DNA from: Desulfobacteraceae bacterium 4572_89
GTDB taxonomy: Bacteria; Desulfobacterota; Desulfobacteria; Desulfobacterales; Desulfobacteraceae
Assembly: GCA_002085465.1 (NCBI GenBank)
Contig: NBML01000016.1
Location: forward strand, 1 to 18,142
Direction of reading: 5' to 3'
Length of the DNA stretch: 18,142 bases
Shown here: piece by piece, positions 7,531 through 15,815 of the stretch
Layout of the letters: each line of letters starts with the position of its first letter
Position numbering within the stretch: position 1 is the stretch's first letter
Position numbers and translations under genes: made by a program
The notes under the pieces: model-generated
What the model saw: only the letters and a program-made list of their open reading frames with translations
Told to the model about the DNA's origin: nothing
Databases searched by the model: none

Positions 7531-8628
7531 CTAGGTTTGATTGTTCAAGACATCTTGTAAAACGGATATAAATATTTGATTTTCCTCAGCAGTTCCAGCA
7601 TTAACCCTTAAAAAAGTATCAAATCCATAGGATTTCATTGACCGGACAATTACCCCCTGCTCTAACATGGCAGTAAAAACATTGTTGGCATCTGTTTTCA
7701 AGTCAACCATGAGAAAATTGGCCTGGGTGGGAAGAGGAACAAATCCCATTTTTGTTAATTCCAAAGAAAGATAATCAATTTCCCCTTGAATGGTTTGAAT
7801 GCTTTTGTTTAAAAATTCATCGTCTGAAATGGCCGCTTCCCCGGCCACCTGGGCAAGGGTGTTCACATTAAAAGGCTGGCGTATCCTGTTGAGGATTTCA
7901 GCAACTTCCCTGTCCATGATCCCATATCCTATTCTAAAACCAGCCAGGCCATAGGCCTTGGAAAAAGTCCTCAAAGTAACCAGCCTTGAATCTTTTAAAG
8001 GCTCATCAAGTGAATTAAACACTGACCCATCTCTGACAAATTCGATATATGCTTCATCCACCACAATGATGACATCCCTGGGCATCTGGTTTGCAAAAGC
8101 CAGAAATTCATCCCGGGTAATTGTACTGCCCGTGGGATTAAATGGATTGGTTATAAAAACCAACTTTGTTTTTGGGCCCACCTTTTCTATAATCCCGTCA
8201 AGGTTGGTGGTATAGTCTTTGAGGGGTACCATGACAGGCACACCTTTGGCAACCTTGACACTGATTTCATACATGAGAAAAGAAGGCAGAGGCATGACAG
8301 CCTCATCCCCTGGATTTAAAAAGCCATGGCATAAAAGAGCAATGATATCATCAGATCCATTTCCAAGCACAATATTTTCAAAACCAACCCTGTACCGATC
8401 TGCAATTTTTCTGCACAGGTTGTGAGGAATTGGTTCAGGATACCTGTTCATATTGGAAAGATTTTCATTAACCGCTGCATTAACCTTTGGAGAAAAACCC
8501 AGGGGATTTTCATTGGAGGCAAGCTTTACAGCTTTTGAGATCTGGTATTCCCTCTCCAGTTCTTTTATTGGTTTGCCTGCCTCATAGGGTTTGATGCTTT
8601 CAATAGTGGTGCTGACTTTGAATTTCAT
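7531..8628 (-). CDS. hisC: Histidinol-phosphate aminotransferase family protein (HisC-like)
   Basis: This is a PLP-dependent fold-type I aminotransferase of 365 residues, the usual HisC length. Visible marks are the N-terminal KLASNENPLG, the NPFNPTG motif (161-167), Asp191 in VVDEAYIEF, which pairs with the PLP ring nitrogen, and the Schiff-base Lys224 in TFSKAYGLAGFRIGYG. HisC moves the amino group from glutamate to imidazole acetol phosphate in histidine synthesis, but close relatives also transaminate phenylpyruvate and prephenate. Its place before cmk and rpsA, away from other his genes, leaves the aromatic role open. The start at 8628 is supported by AGGAGG 9 nt upstream; an in-frame ATG at 8688 falls inside the predicted promoter. 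Confidence 0.88.
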   Translation of the reverse strand: MKFKVSTTIESIKPYEAGKPIKELEREYQISKAVKLASNENPLGFSPKVNAAVNENLSNMNRYPEPIPHNLCRKIADRYRVGFENIVLGNGSDDIIALLCHGFLNPGDEAVMPLPSFLMYEISVKVAKGVPVMVPLKDYTTNLDGIIEKVGPKTKLVFITNPFNPTGSTITRDEFLAFANQMPRDVIIVVDEAYIEFVRDGSVFNSLDEPLKDSRLVTLRTFSKAYGLAGFRIGYGIMDREVAEILNRIRQPFNVNTLAQVAGEAAISDDEFLNKSIQTIQGEIDYLSLELTKMGFVPLPTQANFLMVDLKTDANNVFTAMLEQGVIVRSMKSYGFDTFLRVNAGTAEENQIFISVLQDVLNNQT

Positions 8629-8659
8629 TGAATCCTGCCTCCTGCAAGTAAAAAAACAA

Positions 8660-8688
8660 TATTTAGTTAGGATTTGAAATTTTGTCAA
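8660..8688 (-). promoter_or_regulatory. Predicted sigma-70 promoter of the hisC-cmk-rpsA cluster
   Basis: On the minus strand a perfect TTGACA (8683-8688) is followed after 17 nt by TAAATA (8660-8665), a weak -10. The expected start of transcription is about 25 nt before the hisC ATG. It sits in the divergent gap between hisC and the NamZ-family gene. Confidence 0.5.
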
Positions 8689-8757
8689 TAACTATGGTAG
8701 AGATCAGTTGTAAATTAATTGCAAGCCAACTCCAAAATAAGGCATTCATGAATCACT

Positions 8758-9939
8758 ATGAGTCATAATCACAAGGTAAAAACAGGACTTGAAAACCTGG
8801 GAACAAACCCGCCAGGCTGGTTAAAAGGAAAACGCCTTGGTCTCCTTGCCAATCCAGCCTCTGTTGATAAAAATTTGAATCATGCCCTGGATATTATTAC
8901 CATGACCTTTCCAGGGCAATTAAAGGCATTATTTTCTCCCCAGCATGGGTTTTATGCTGAAAAGCAGGATAATATGATTGAATCAGACCATGGGCTTCAT
9001 CCCCTGCTGAACATTCCTGTATTCAGTCTTTACAACTCCTCAAGAATTCCCACCCAGGACATGTTTGACAGGATTGATACCCTTATCATAGACATCCAGG
9101 ATGTGGGAACAAGGGTGTATACCTTTATATATACTATTTCCTATTGCCTTGAAATTGCAGCAAAACTCAACAAAACCGTTGTAATCCTTGACCGGCCCAA
9201 TCCCATTGGCGGCCTTGAGATAGAAGGAAATCTTCTGGATGTGGATTATGCCTCCTTTGTGGGAAGATTTTCCATTCCCATGCGGCATGGGCTGACAGTG
9301 GGAGAGATCTCTCAATTTTTTAATCAGGAATTTCACCTGGGTTGCGACCTGAAAATCATCCCCATGAATGGATGGAAACGCAACATGTACTGGCAGGACA
9401 CCGGGCTTGTGTGGATTCCTCCCTCTCCCAACTTGCCCACTCCCATGTCCTGCATGGTTTACCCGGGCCAGGTCATCTTTGAGGGAACCAATATTTCCGA
9501 GGGCCGTGGTACTACCCTCCCCTTTGAGCAGTTTGGAGCACCTTTTCTGGACACTGGAGCAATCCTGCAAAAGGCAGGCCCAAAAATCCAGGGAGCCTGT
9601 CTTCGACCGGTCAATTTTGAACCCACTTCAGGTAAATGGCAGAATCAGGTATGCAGGGGCTTTCATATCCATGTCACATCAAGGCAGGATTTCAAGCCCT
9701 ATTGGACATCTCTTTTACTCATGCAGCTTATAATTAAATTGCATCCCAGGGAATTTAAGTTTAAATCACCACCCTATGAATACGAGTATGAACGCATGCC
9801 CATTGATCTGATTCTTGGCAGCCGGGATTTCAGAACAAAAATCACAAAACAAAAAGATCTGGAAGAGCTTGCAGTGGGCTGGGCAGCCGGGTTAGATAAG
9901 TTTAAAAGCAATACAAAAAAATACCATTTATATGGCTGA
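8758..9939 (+). CDS. namZ: NamZ-like exo-beta-N-acetylmuramidase (DUF1343 / GH171 family)
   Basis: Family members such as B. subtilis NamZ remove MurNAc one unit at a time from the non-reducing end of peptidoglycan fragments. The 393-residue length and motifs fit DUF1343: KRLGLLANPASVD near the N-terminus, LFSPQHGFY, DTLIIDIQDVGTRVYTF, VVILDRPNPIGG, and in the second half PSPNLPTP and FEGTNISEGRGTT. No signal peptide is visible: the first 25 residues are polar and the first hydrophobic stretch belongs to the Rossmann-like core. A cytoplasmic location is therefore likely, unlike the secreted Bacillus enzyme. An in-frame TGA at 8749-8751 rules out a longer start, and the ribosome site is poor. 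The MurNAc it would release is the substrate of the AmgK domain encoded at 13308-14966. Confidence 0.88.
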   Translation: MSHNHKVKTGLENLGTNPPGWLKGKRLGLLANPASVDKNLNHALDIITMTFPGQLKALFSPQHGFYAEKQDNMIESDHGLHPLLNIPVFSLYNSSRIPTQDMFDRIDTLIIDIQDVGTRVYTFIYTISYCLEIAAKLNKTVVILDRPNPIGGLEIEGNLLDVDYASFVGRFSIPMRHGLTVGEISQFFNQEFHLGCDLKIIPMNGWKRNMYWQDTGLVWIPPSPNLPTPMSCMVYPGQVIFEGTNISEGRGTTLPFEQFGAPFLDTGAILQKAGPKIQGACLRPVNFEPTSGKWQNQVCRGFHIHVTSRQDFKPYWTSLLLMQLIIKLHPREFKFKSPPYEYEYERMPIDLILGSRDFRTKITKQKDLEELAVGWAAGLDKFKSNTKKYHLYG

Positions 9940-10047
9940 TACCAAAATACCAGAGGAAAAACTGGAAGTGCGTGCACTTTCAATGTAAAGGGTCATTCTG
10001 ATATAAAGGAAAATGAGGTGGCAGACTTTCTTGACTCTTCTCCCATT

Positions 10048-10076
10048 AAAAAAGGGGCCGAGTAAAACACGGCCCC
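10048..10076 (-). terminator. Intrinsic terminator of the small membrane protein gene
   Basis: A 7-bp G+C-rich stem (10054-10060 GGGGCCG with 10070-10076 CGGCCCC) has a 9-nt loop and is followed on the minus strand by six T residues (10048-10053). It lies 26 nt past the stop of the 87-residue gene. On the plus strand no T-run follows directly, so it would be at best a weak terminator for the NamZ-family gene. Confidence 0.8.
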
Positions 10077-10101
10077 GATTATCAAGATTTTAAAAAAATA
10101 T

Positions 10102-10365
10102 TTATTTATTTTTTTTCAAATCACTAAGTTCTTTTTCAAGTTCTGCGATTTTGGTTTTGTCTTCATTTGCTGGAGCATCAGCACCGTCTTCTTTTTTCCA
10201 GGAATCCTTAAGCTCATCAAAACCCAGATAAAGGGCGAGTCCGCCACCCAGCAAAAGTACTGGTGGGATACAACCAGCCAGAAGATTCAAAAATGCACCA
10301 AACCAAACCGCCAGCCCGACAATACCTAGAAGAACTGCAATGGCACCACCAATTAACGTTTTCAT
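10102..10365 (-). CDS. Small two-helix membrane protein with charged C-terminal tail, unknown function
   Basis: I do not recognise this 87-residue protein. Two hydrophobic segments rich in Gly, Leu and Val lie at about residues 3-22 and 27-48, joined by a short loop (NLLAGCIPP), so the ends probably lie on the same side of the membrane. The tail (about 50-87) is charged: DELKDSWKKEDGADAPANED, then KIAELEKELSDLKKNK, whose heptad-like pattern suggests a short coiled coil for self-association or partner binding. It is a real gene: AAGGAGG stands 9 nt before the ATG, a TTGACA promoter lies upstream and an intrinsic terminator lies downstream. It is monocistronic and lies opposite to its neighbours, between the NamZ-family gene and plsB. 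Confidence 0.82.
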   Translation of the reverse strand: MKTLIGGAIAVLLGIVGLAVWFGAFLNLLAGCIPPVLLLGGGLALYLGFDELKDSWKKEDGADAPANEDKTKIAELEKELSDLKKNK

Positions 10366-10657
10366 GAAAAGTATCCTCCTTAACTTGTGTTCTAATTTAA
10401 AAATATTGATATTATTAAACTGAAAAAATGATTGTCAATAGATGAAAAAAAATAGCACAGCCCAATTTTTTAATCAAGGCTATTTTAGCATACCTGTTTC
10501 CAGCCGCAAACATACCGTATTAACGGGATTCCCCATGTTTTTTTCAATCTTCAACCTGTGCTGATGAATAATAATATTGCCATTAGAACCAAGCTTTGAT
10601 AATTAATAAAATCTTACATGCCTTGCTTTGTAAGGCCTTAATTAGAAGGGATACTTC
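10366..10657. other. Divergent control region between the small membrane protein gene and plsB
   Basis: These 292 nt separate two divergent genes. The side nearest the small gene holds its predicted promoter (10411-10438) and its AAGGAGG. The plsB side is A+T-rich, with a 10-bp palindrome TAAGGCCTTA (10631-10640) just before the plsB ribosome site. No convincing plsB promoter, RNA gene or small ORF was found. Confidence 0.5.
10411..10438 (-). promoter_or_regulatory. Predicted sigma-70 promoter of the small membrane protein gene
   Basis: On the minus strand a perfect TTGACA (10433-10438) is followed after 16 nt by AATAAT (10411-10416), five of six matches to TATAAT. The start of transcription would be about 40 nt before the ATG at 10365. 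Confidence 0.6.
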
Positions 10658-13303
10658 ATGAGCTTGTTTCAAACACTTAAAAATTTTGTGCCCAGCACAA
10701 GAGCTAAGCTCCGAAAATATTTAAATTGCCTGCTTGGGAATACCCATGACTACCACACCAGTTTTTACCCGGGCAATCAAAGCTATATCATTAAAAAGAT
10801 TATCACCCGCCTGGTTAAAAAAGTAAATCTTGATGACCACAACCTGGACAAGATAAAAAATATAGAAAAAAACAGTATAGTTGTTTATACAAGTAAAAAC
10901 AAACGGATCTTTGATTTTTTATATTTCCATACAAGATTAAAAGAACTGGAACTGCCCTATCCTGAACTTGGATTTGATTTCAGATTTCTTTTCTTTTTAT
11001 CTCTAAAGCGGATATTCAGGATTTTTTTATCCCACGTGGATTATTTTCTTCATCATTTCCATTTAAAGGATATCTATACATCCGGGTATGCTGAAAAAGA
11101 ACTGAAAAATAAAAAAGCCGGATTTGTCTGCCTTATTGAAGAAGATGATTTTTATAAACGGTTTATCAAATCAACCCCTGATCCTCTTTTCCATTTGATT
11201 GAACTGCAAAAACGATCAAAAACTTCCGTTATCATTGTGCCTGAAGACATTATTTATGTGAGCAAACCCATGCACAAAGACCCAGGCCTTGCAGACATTT
11301 TGTTTGGAACCCATGAAAAACCAAGCCTTATGAAACGGCTCTTTATCCTTATCCGTACCCCGGAAAAAATAAAGATGGCCGTGGCAGACCCTGTAAATCT
11401 CAAGGAATTTATCAAACGCCCGGAAATTGAACGTCTGGATGCTGAATTCCAGACCCATAGGCTGCGAAGCTATCTGGTTGATATTTTAAACCGCCAGAGG
11501 AAAAGTATTACAGGACCCATTTTAAAATCCCGCCAGGAAATTACAGAAGATATCCTGACCAGAAAATCCCTTAGGGAATATCTGGCGGATTACGCTGCCA
11601 AAAAAAATATTCCCCTTTATAAAGTCAATAAAAAAGCAGCTGGCTATATCAAGGAAATTGCAGCAAACTATAACCTCAGAGTAATTAATTTTGCCAGTTG
11701 GCTTTTAACCTGGATCTTTAAAAATATCTTTGAAGATCTGGTGGTAAACCAGGATGAAATCAACCGGATGAGGGAAAAATCCACTAAAGCTCCCCTGGTC
11801 CTTGTTCCCTGTCATAAAAGTCATCTGGACTATTTGCTTCTGCCCTATGTGATGTTTAAGAACAACATGCCCTGCCCCCATATTGCAGCTGGAAAGAATC
11901 TTTCTTTCTGGCCATTGGGCCCCCTGTTCAGAAGGGCTGGTGCCTTTTTCATTCGCAGGACATTTAAAGGGGCTGAGCTCTATTCAAAAGTTTTTGCAGC
12001 CTATCTTGAAAAACTTCTCTATGAAGGATTTAATATTAAAATCTTCATAGAAGGGGGGCGCAGCAGGACCGGAAAACTTCTGGCACCCAAGCCCGGCGGC
12101 CTTGCCATGCTCATAAATGCCTATCTGAACGGTGCATGTGATAATTTGTATTTTGTTCCTATTTTTATTGGATATGACAGGGTATTGGAAGAAGATGCCT
12201 ATCTAAAAGAAATTGAAGGCGGGAAAAAGGCTCCGGAAACACTTAAGGGGTTGATCAATACCCGGAAATTTTTAAAGAAGAAATACGGAAAGGTCTATAT
12301 GAGATTTGATGAGCCCATATCCATCAAAGACTATTTAAAAGAAAAAAATATAGACCTGTCCAGGGCAAGCAGTGAGGAATACATACAATTTGTTAAAGGA
12401 TTTGGATACAAATTAATCAATTCCATTAATGAAAATGCCCTGGCCACTCCCCATGGCATCATAGCCTCTGCCATCTTAAACAGCTCAAAAAACAACTTTG
12501 TCAAAAAACAGATGATTGAGCAGGTGAACACCTATATGAATCTTTTGACATTCAATAATGTAGAATTGTCAGACACCCTGCAGATTGATCCTGATACTGC
12601 ACTCAATACTGTGATACATAATTTTATCTCCAGGAATTTCATTGAACTTGCCGATGAAGATGAAGGAGAAATTACAGACAACACTAATTTCATAGTCAAA
12701 CACAATAAAAGAGCTATCCTTGACTATTATAAAAACTCTGTGATTTCCTTTTTTGTTCCAGCCGCCTACACAGCCGTGGCCATACTGGAGATGGACCAGT
12801 TTAAATTTTCCCTGTCTGATTTGGTATTGCGGTATAAATTTCTCCAAAAAATGTTTACCGATGAATTTTCATTTGATGAGGATATAACCCCGGAAGAACA
12901 AATTTCCAAATGCATTAAAGGATTTATCAATGAAGGTATTCTTGTACCTGACCCAGCCCACCCGGATATGTTAAACCTGACGTCCAGGGGCCTGCGCAAG
13001 CTAAAATGGTTTGCAGCATTTTTATTACCATTTTTTGAATCATATAAGACTACCCTGCTCTTTTTGGAAAAAGAAAAAACAGATAAATATGATGCCAGGG
13101 AAGAAGCTAAAAGAATCCTTTCCTTTGGCGGAAAATTATACAAAAGAAGAAATATCTCCCTTAAAGAATCGTTGTCCCTGATCAATTATCGAAATTCAGC
13201 CAGTTATTTTGCCAGAAATCAAATCACAGGGTCCGAGGATCAAATTCAGATTGATTATTACAAACAGATTATTGACCGGCTGGTCAGGTTGACCCTTTCA
13301 TAA
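10658..13303 (+). CDS. plsB: Glycerol-3-phosphate O-acyltransferase, PlsB family
   Basis: PlsB transfers an acyl chain from acyl-ACP or acyl-CoA to position 1 of glycerol-3-phosphate, the first step of phospholipid synthesis at the inner membrane. The acyltransferase domain is at about residues 375-560. Motif I is CHKSHLDYLLLPY, with the catalytic pair His386 and Asp391 (HX4D). GAFFIRR (about 428-434) is motif II, FIEGGRSRTGKLL (about 463-475) motif III with Glu465 and Gly466, and FVPIFIGYDRV motif IV. The rest is the large N-terminal and C-terminal helical parts typical of PlsB. At 881 residues it is some 70 longer than E. coli PlsB (807). AGAAGGG lies 7 nt before the ATG. It is the first gene of a five-gene run, with the next start 4 nt after its stop. 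Confidence 0.93.
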   Translation: MSLFQTLKNFVPSTRAKLRKYLNCLLGNTHDYHTSFYPGNQSYIIKKIITRLVKKVNLDDHNLDKIKNIEKNSIVVYTSKNKRIFDFLYFHTRLKELELPYPELGFDFRFLFFLSLKRIFRIFLSHVDYFLHHFHLKDIYTSGYAEKELKNKKAGFVCLIEEDDFYKRFIKSTPDPLFHLIELQKRSKTSVIIVPEDIIYVSKPMHKDPGLADILFGTHEKPSLMKRLFILIRTPEKIKMAVADPVNLKEFIKRPEIERLDAEFQTHRLRSYLVDILNRQRKSITGPILKSRQEITEDILTRKSLREYLADYAAKKNIPLYKVNKKAAGYIKEIAANYNLRVINFASWLLTWIFKNIFEDLVVNQDEINRMREKSTKAPLVLVPCHKSHLDYLLLPYVMFKNNMPCPHIAAGKNLSFWPLGPLFRRAGAFFIRRTFKGAELYSKVFAAYLEKLLYEGFNIKIFIEGGRSRTGKLLAPKPGGLAMLINAYLNGACDNLYFVPIFIGYDRVLEEDAYLKEIEGGKKAPETLKGLINTRKFLKKKYGKVYMRFDEPISIKDYLKEKNIDLSRASSEEYIQFVKGFGYKLINSINENALATPHGIIASAILNSSKNNFVKKQMIEQVNTYMNLLTFNNVELSDTLQIDPDTALNTVIHNFISRNFIELADEDEGEITDNTNFIVKHNKRAILDYYKNSVISFFVPAAYTAVAILEMDQFKFSLSDLVLRYKFLQKMFTDEFSFDEDITPEEQISKCIKGFINEGILVPDPAHPDMLNLTSRGLRKLKWFAAFLLPFFESYKTTLLFLEKEKTDKYDAREEAKRILSFGGKLYKRRNISLKESLSLINYRNSASYFARNQITGSEDQIQIDYYKQIIDRLVRLTLS

Positions 13304-13307
13304 TACA

Positions 13308-14966
13308 ATGGAAGCTCTCATTCTTGCCGCAGGGCTTGGCACAAGGTTATTACCCTATACAAAAATCCTTCCCAAGCCCCTTTTCACCATCAACCAGAGA
13401 CCTGTACTGGACCTGGCCATTGAAAAACTGGTACATTGCGGGTGTAAAAAAATATTCATTAACACTCACCATTGCCATGAACAAATTAAAGTCTTTGCCC
13501 AGCAGCACAGACACTCCTCAATAATTCAAACCATGTATGAACCGCAGATCCTTGATACAGGAGGCTCCGTTGCCAATCTCAGGCCATTCATGAATAAAAA
13601 ACCTTTTTTTGTGATCAATGCAGATATTGTATCGGATATTGACCTTAAAAAAGTATATGAATTTCATCTGGCATCCAATGCAATTGCCACCCTTGTACTC
13701 CATGATTATCCGGAATTCAACAAGATACAAATAGATAAAAACGGATTTATTGAAAACTTTACTACCTCCAAGGGAAAAGGCCTTGCCTTTACCGGCATAC
13801 AGGTATTGTCTCCTGATATCCATGAACACATGCTGGATCAAAAGATTTTTTCCAGCATTGATGTTTACAAGACTCTATGCCCGGACAAAAAAGTAAAAGC
13901 CTATATTCCTGACCAGATTTTCTGGAAAGATATCGGTACTGTCTCATCCTATAAAGAAACCTCCAGACAATGCCTTTGCGCTGATCTTTTCGGCCTGCAT
14001 GAAAATAGAATCAAGGAGATTCAAATAACTTCACTGGCAGGTGACGGTTCTGACAGGCAATGGTCCAGGGCCAGCCATGATAAAGGGACCCTGGTAATCT
14101 CTGACCATGGCATATGTCTGGATCCCAGCGAAAACCTGTCCCAGCTTAAGGCCTTTGTTAACATCGGAAATCATCTTTCTTTAAAACAAATCCCAGTTCC
14201 CAAAATCCTGGGCCATGATCAATTGTCAGGCATGGTAGCCCTGGAGGATCTTGGGGATATCCACCTGGCACAGGTTGTTAACCAAAGCCATGACCCTGTA
14301 GATATTATTAGTCTTTATAAAGAAATCATTGTTAAGCTCATTGAATTTTCCCAAAAAGGGATTAAGGGTTTTAACACTGACTGGACCTGCCAGACCCCAT
14401 CCTATTCAAAAGAATTAATCCTGGAAAAAGAATGTTCCTATTTCATGACTGAATTTGTACAGGGGTATCTCAATAAAAAACTGGATATTGAAGACTTCTC
14501 AGATGAGTTCAACTATATTGCTGACAATGCCTTAAAATATTCTTTTCAAGGGTTAATGCACAGAGATATGCAGTCAAAAAATATCATGATAAAAGAAAAA
14601 AATATTTATTTTATCGATTTCCAGTCAGCCCGTACAGGTCCTCTGCAATATGATCTTGCTTCCCTTTTAATAGACCCCTATGTTAAACTGTCAGAAAACA
14701 TTAAAGAAGAATTGCTGACATTTACCATTTCCAAACTGGGTATTGATTCAAACCATAAGAAAAAAAAGTTTAAAGAATCTTATAAATTCTGCTGCCTGAC
14801 ACGAAATCTTCAATTCCTGGGGGCTTTTGCTTTTCTCTCCCGTGTCAAAGGAAAAAAAAGTTTTGAATTCCATATTCCAAATGCCCTTGATTCTTTGAAA
14901 GCCAATATCCAGAGAATGGAAATGGAATATTTGCCCGGCTTAAATAAACTTGTAAAGAGCCTTTAA
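13308..14966 (+). CDS. Fused MurNAc-1-phosphate uridylyltransferase and MurNAc/GlcNAc kinase (MurU-AmgK)
   Basis: Residues 1 to about 225 form a sugar-phosphate nucleotidyltransferase: LILAAGLGTRLLPYTKILPK is the nucleotide-binding signature, INAD (Asp105) the metal site and KDIGT a late family motif. Residues from about 240 to 540 form an APH-like kinase: AGDGSDRQWSR is the phosphate loop, HRD (418-420) holds the catalytic Asp420, and FIDFQSARTGP holds the metal-binding Asp437. This pairing matches MurU and AmgK of the Pseudomonas salvage route, where AmgK makes MurNAc-alpha-1-phosphate and MurU makes UDP-MurNAc; there they are separate genes. The order here is MurU then AmgK in one 552-residue chain. 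The ATG is 4 nt after the plsB stop. Other sugar substrates cannot be excluded from sequence alone, but the NamZ-family gene nearby supports MurNAc. Confidence 0.85.
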   Translation: MEALILAAGLGTRLLPYTKILPKPLFTINQRPVLDLAIEKLVHCGCKKIFINTHHCHEQIKVFAQQHRHSSIIQTMYEPQILDTGGSVANLRPFMNKKPFFVINADIVSDIDLKKVYEFHLASNAIATLVLHDYPEFNKIQIDKNGFIENFTTSKGKGLAFTGIQVLSPDIHEHMLDQKIFSSIDVYKTLCPDKKVKAYIPDQIFWKDIGTVSSYKETSRQCLCADLFGLHENRIKEIQITSLAGDGSDRQWSRASHDKGTLVISDHGICLDPSENLSQLKAFVNIGNHLSLKQIPVPKILGHDQLSGMVALEDLGDIHLAQVVNQSHDPVDIISLYKEIIVKLIEFSQKGIKGFNTDWTCQTPSYSKELILEKECSYFMTEFVQGYLNKKLDIEDFSDEFNYIADNALKYSFQGLMHRDMQSKNIMIKEKNIYFIDFQSARTGPLQYDLASLLIDPYVKLSENIKEELLTFTISKLGIDSNHKKKKFKESYKFCCLTRNLQFLGAFAFLSRVKGKKSFEFHIPNALDSLKANIQRMEMEYLPGLNKLVKSL

Positions 14967-14977
14967 GGAGCACTTCA

Positions 14978-15811
14978 ATGGAAAAAATACCAGTGATGAT
15001 AAACGGCCTTCCCGGAAATGTGGCCAGAACAATGGCTGCAGCAGCTATTGTTGATAAACGTTTCACAATTATTCCCTATTCCCTGACAGGCGCTGATATC
15101 CCCCATGATATGACCAATATAGGATCAATGGATTTCACCCTTGTCAAACCTGACACCAGGGATGAGAAAATCAAAGAAATCCTTTCCCTTTATCCATTTT
15201 TTATTGCCATTGATTATACCCATCCCACGGCTGTGAATTCAAATGCCAGATTTTATGTCCGGAACAATATCCCTTTTGTCATGGGAACCACGGGTGGAGA
15301 TAGAGAAAAGCTGAAACAAACCCTGGACCAGGGTTCCATATTAGCAGTCATTGCCCCTAATATGGCCAAACAGATTGTGGGCTTCCAGGCAATGATGGCC
15401 TATGGAGCCAGAACATTTCCAGGCCTGTTTAAAGGCTTTTCCCTTAAAGTCAAAGAAAGCCATCAGCAGAGCAAAGCCGATACCTCCGGCACAGCCAGGG
15501 CCATGGTGGGATATTTTAACGATTTGGGAGTTGATTTCAAGGTTGACGATATCCAGCAGATAAGGGCACCTGAAATACAGGAAAAAGAATGGAATATACC
15601 CAGGGAACATCTTTCCGGACATGGTTGGCACACCTATACCCTGACTGCAGATGACGGATCTTCGCTGTTTGAATTCACCCATAACATAAATGGCAGGGAT
15701 ATCTATGTCAGCGGCACCTTTGATGCAGTGATATTTTTAAAGGAAAAACTATTGTTAAAGGAAGACAGAAAACGAGTCTTTACCATGATTGATGTATTAA
15801 ACCAGGCCTGA
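14978..15811 (+). CDS. dapB: 4-hydroxy-tetrahydrodipicolinate reductase, plant-type DapB
   Basis: DapB reduces 4-hydroxy-tetrahydrodipicolinate with NAD(P)H on the way to lysine and meso-diaminopimelate, the peptidoglycan cross-linking residue. The N-terminal Rossmann motif is VMINGLPGNVA (about 6-16), close to the VNGCTGKMG of plant enzymes and different from the GAGGRMG of E. coli. GTTGG (103-107) and APNMA (126-130) are conserved. The substrate region ESHQQSKADTSGTA holds His162, Lys166 and the SGT loop (170-172). The 277-residue length fits the plant-like subfamily. AAGGAG overlaps the stop codon of the preceding gene and lies 7 nt before the ATG, so coupling is likely. Confidence 0.93.
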   Translation: MEKIPVMINGLPGNVARTMAAAAIVDKRFTIIPYSLTGADIPHDMTNIGSMDFTLVKPDTRDEKIKEILSLYPFFIAIDYTHPTAVNSNARFYVRNNIPFVMGTTGGDREKLKQTLDQGSILAVIAPNMAKQIVGFQAMMAYGARTFPGLFKGFSLKVKESHQQSKADTSGTARAMVGYFNDLGVDFKVDDIQQIRAPEIQEKEWNIPREHLSGHGWHTYTLTADDGSSLFEFTHNINGRDIYVSGTFDAVIFLKEKLLLKEDRKRVFTMIDVLNQA

Positions 15812-15815
15812 GAAA

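Noticed and set aside
9969..9982. Inverted repeat AAGTGC-GT-GCACTT after the NamZ-family gene
   Set aside because: The 2-nt loop is too small for a stable hairpin and no T-run follows; it may be chance.
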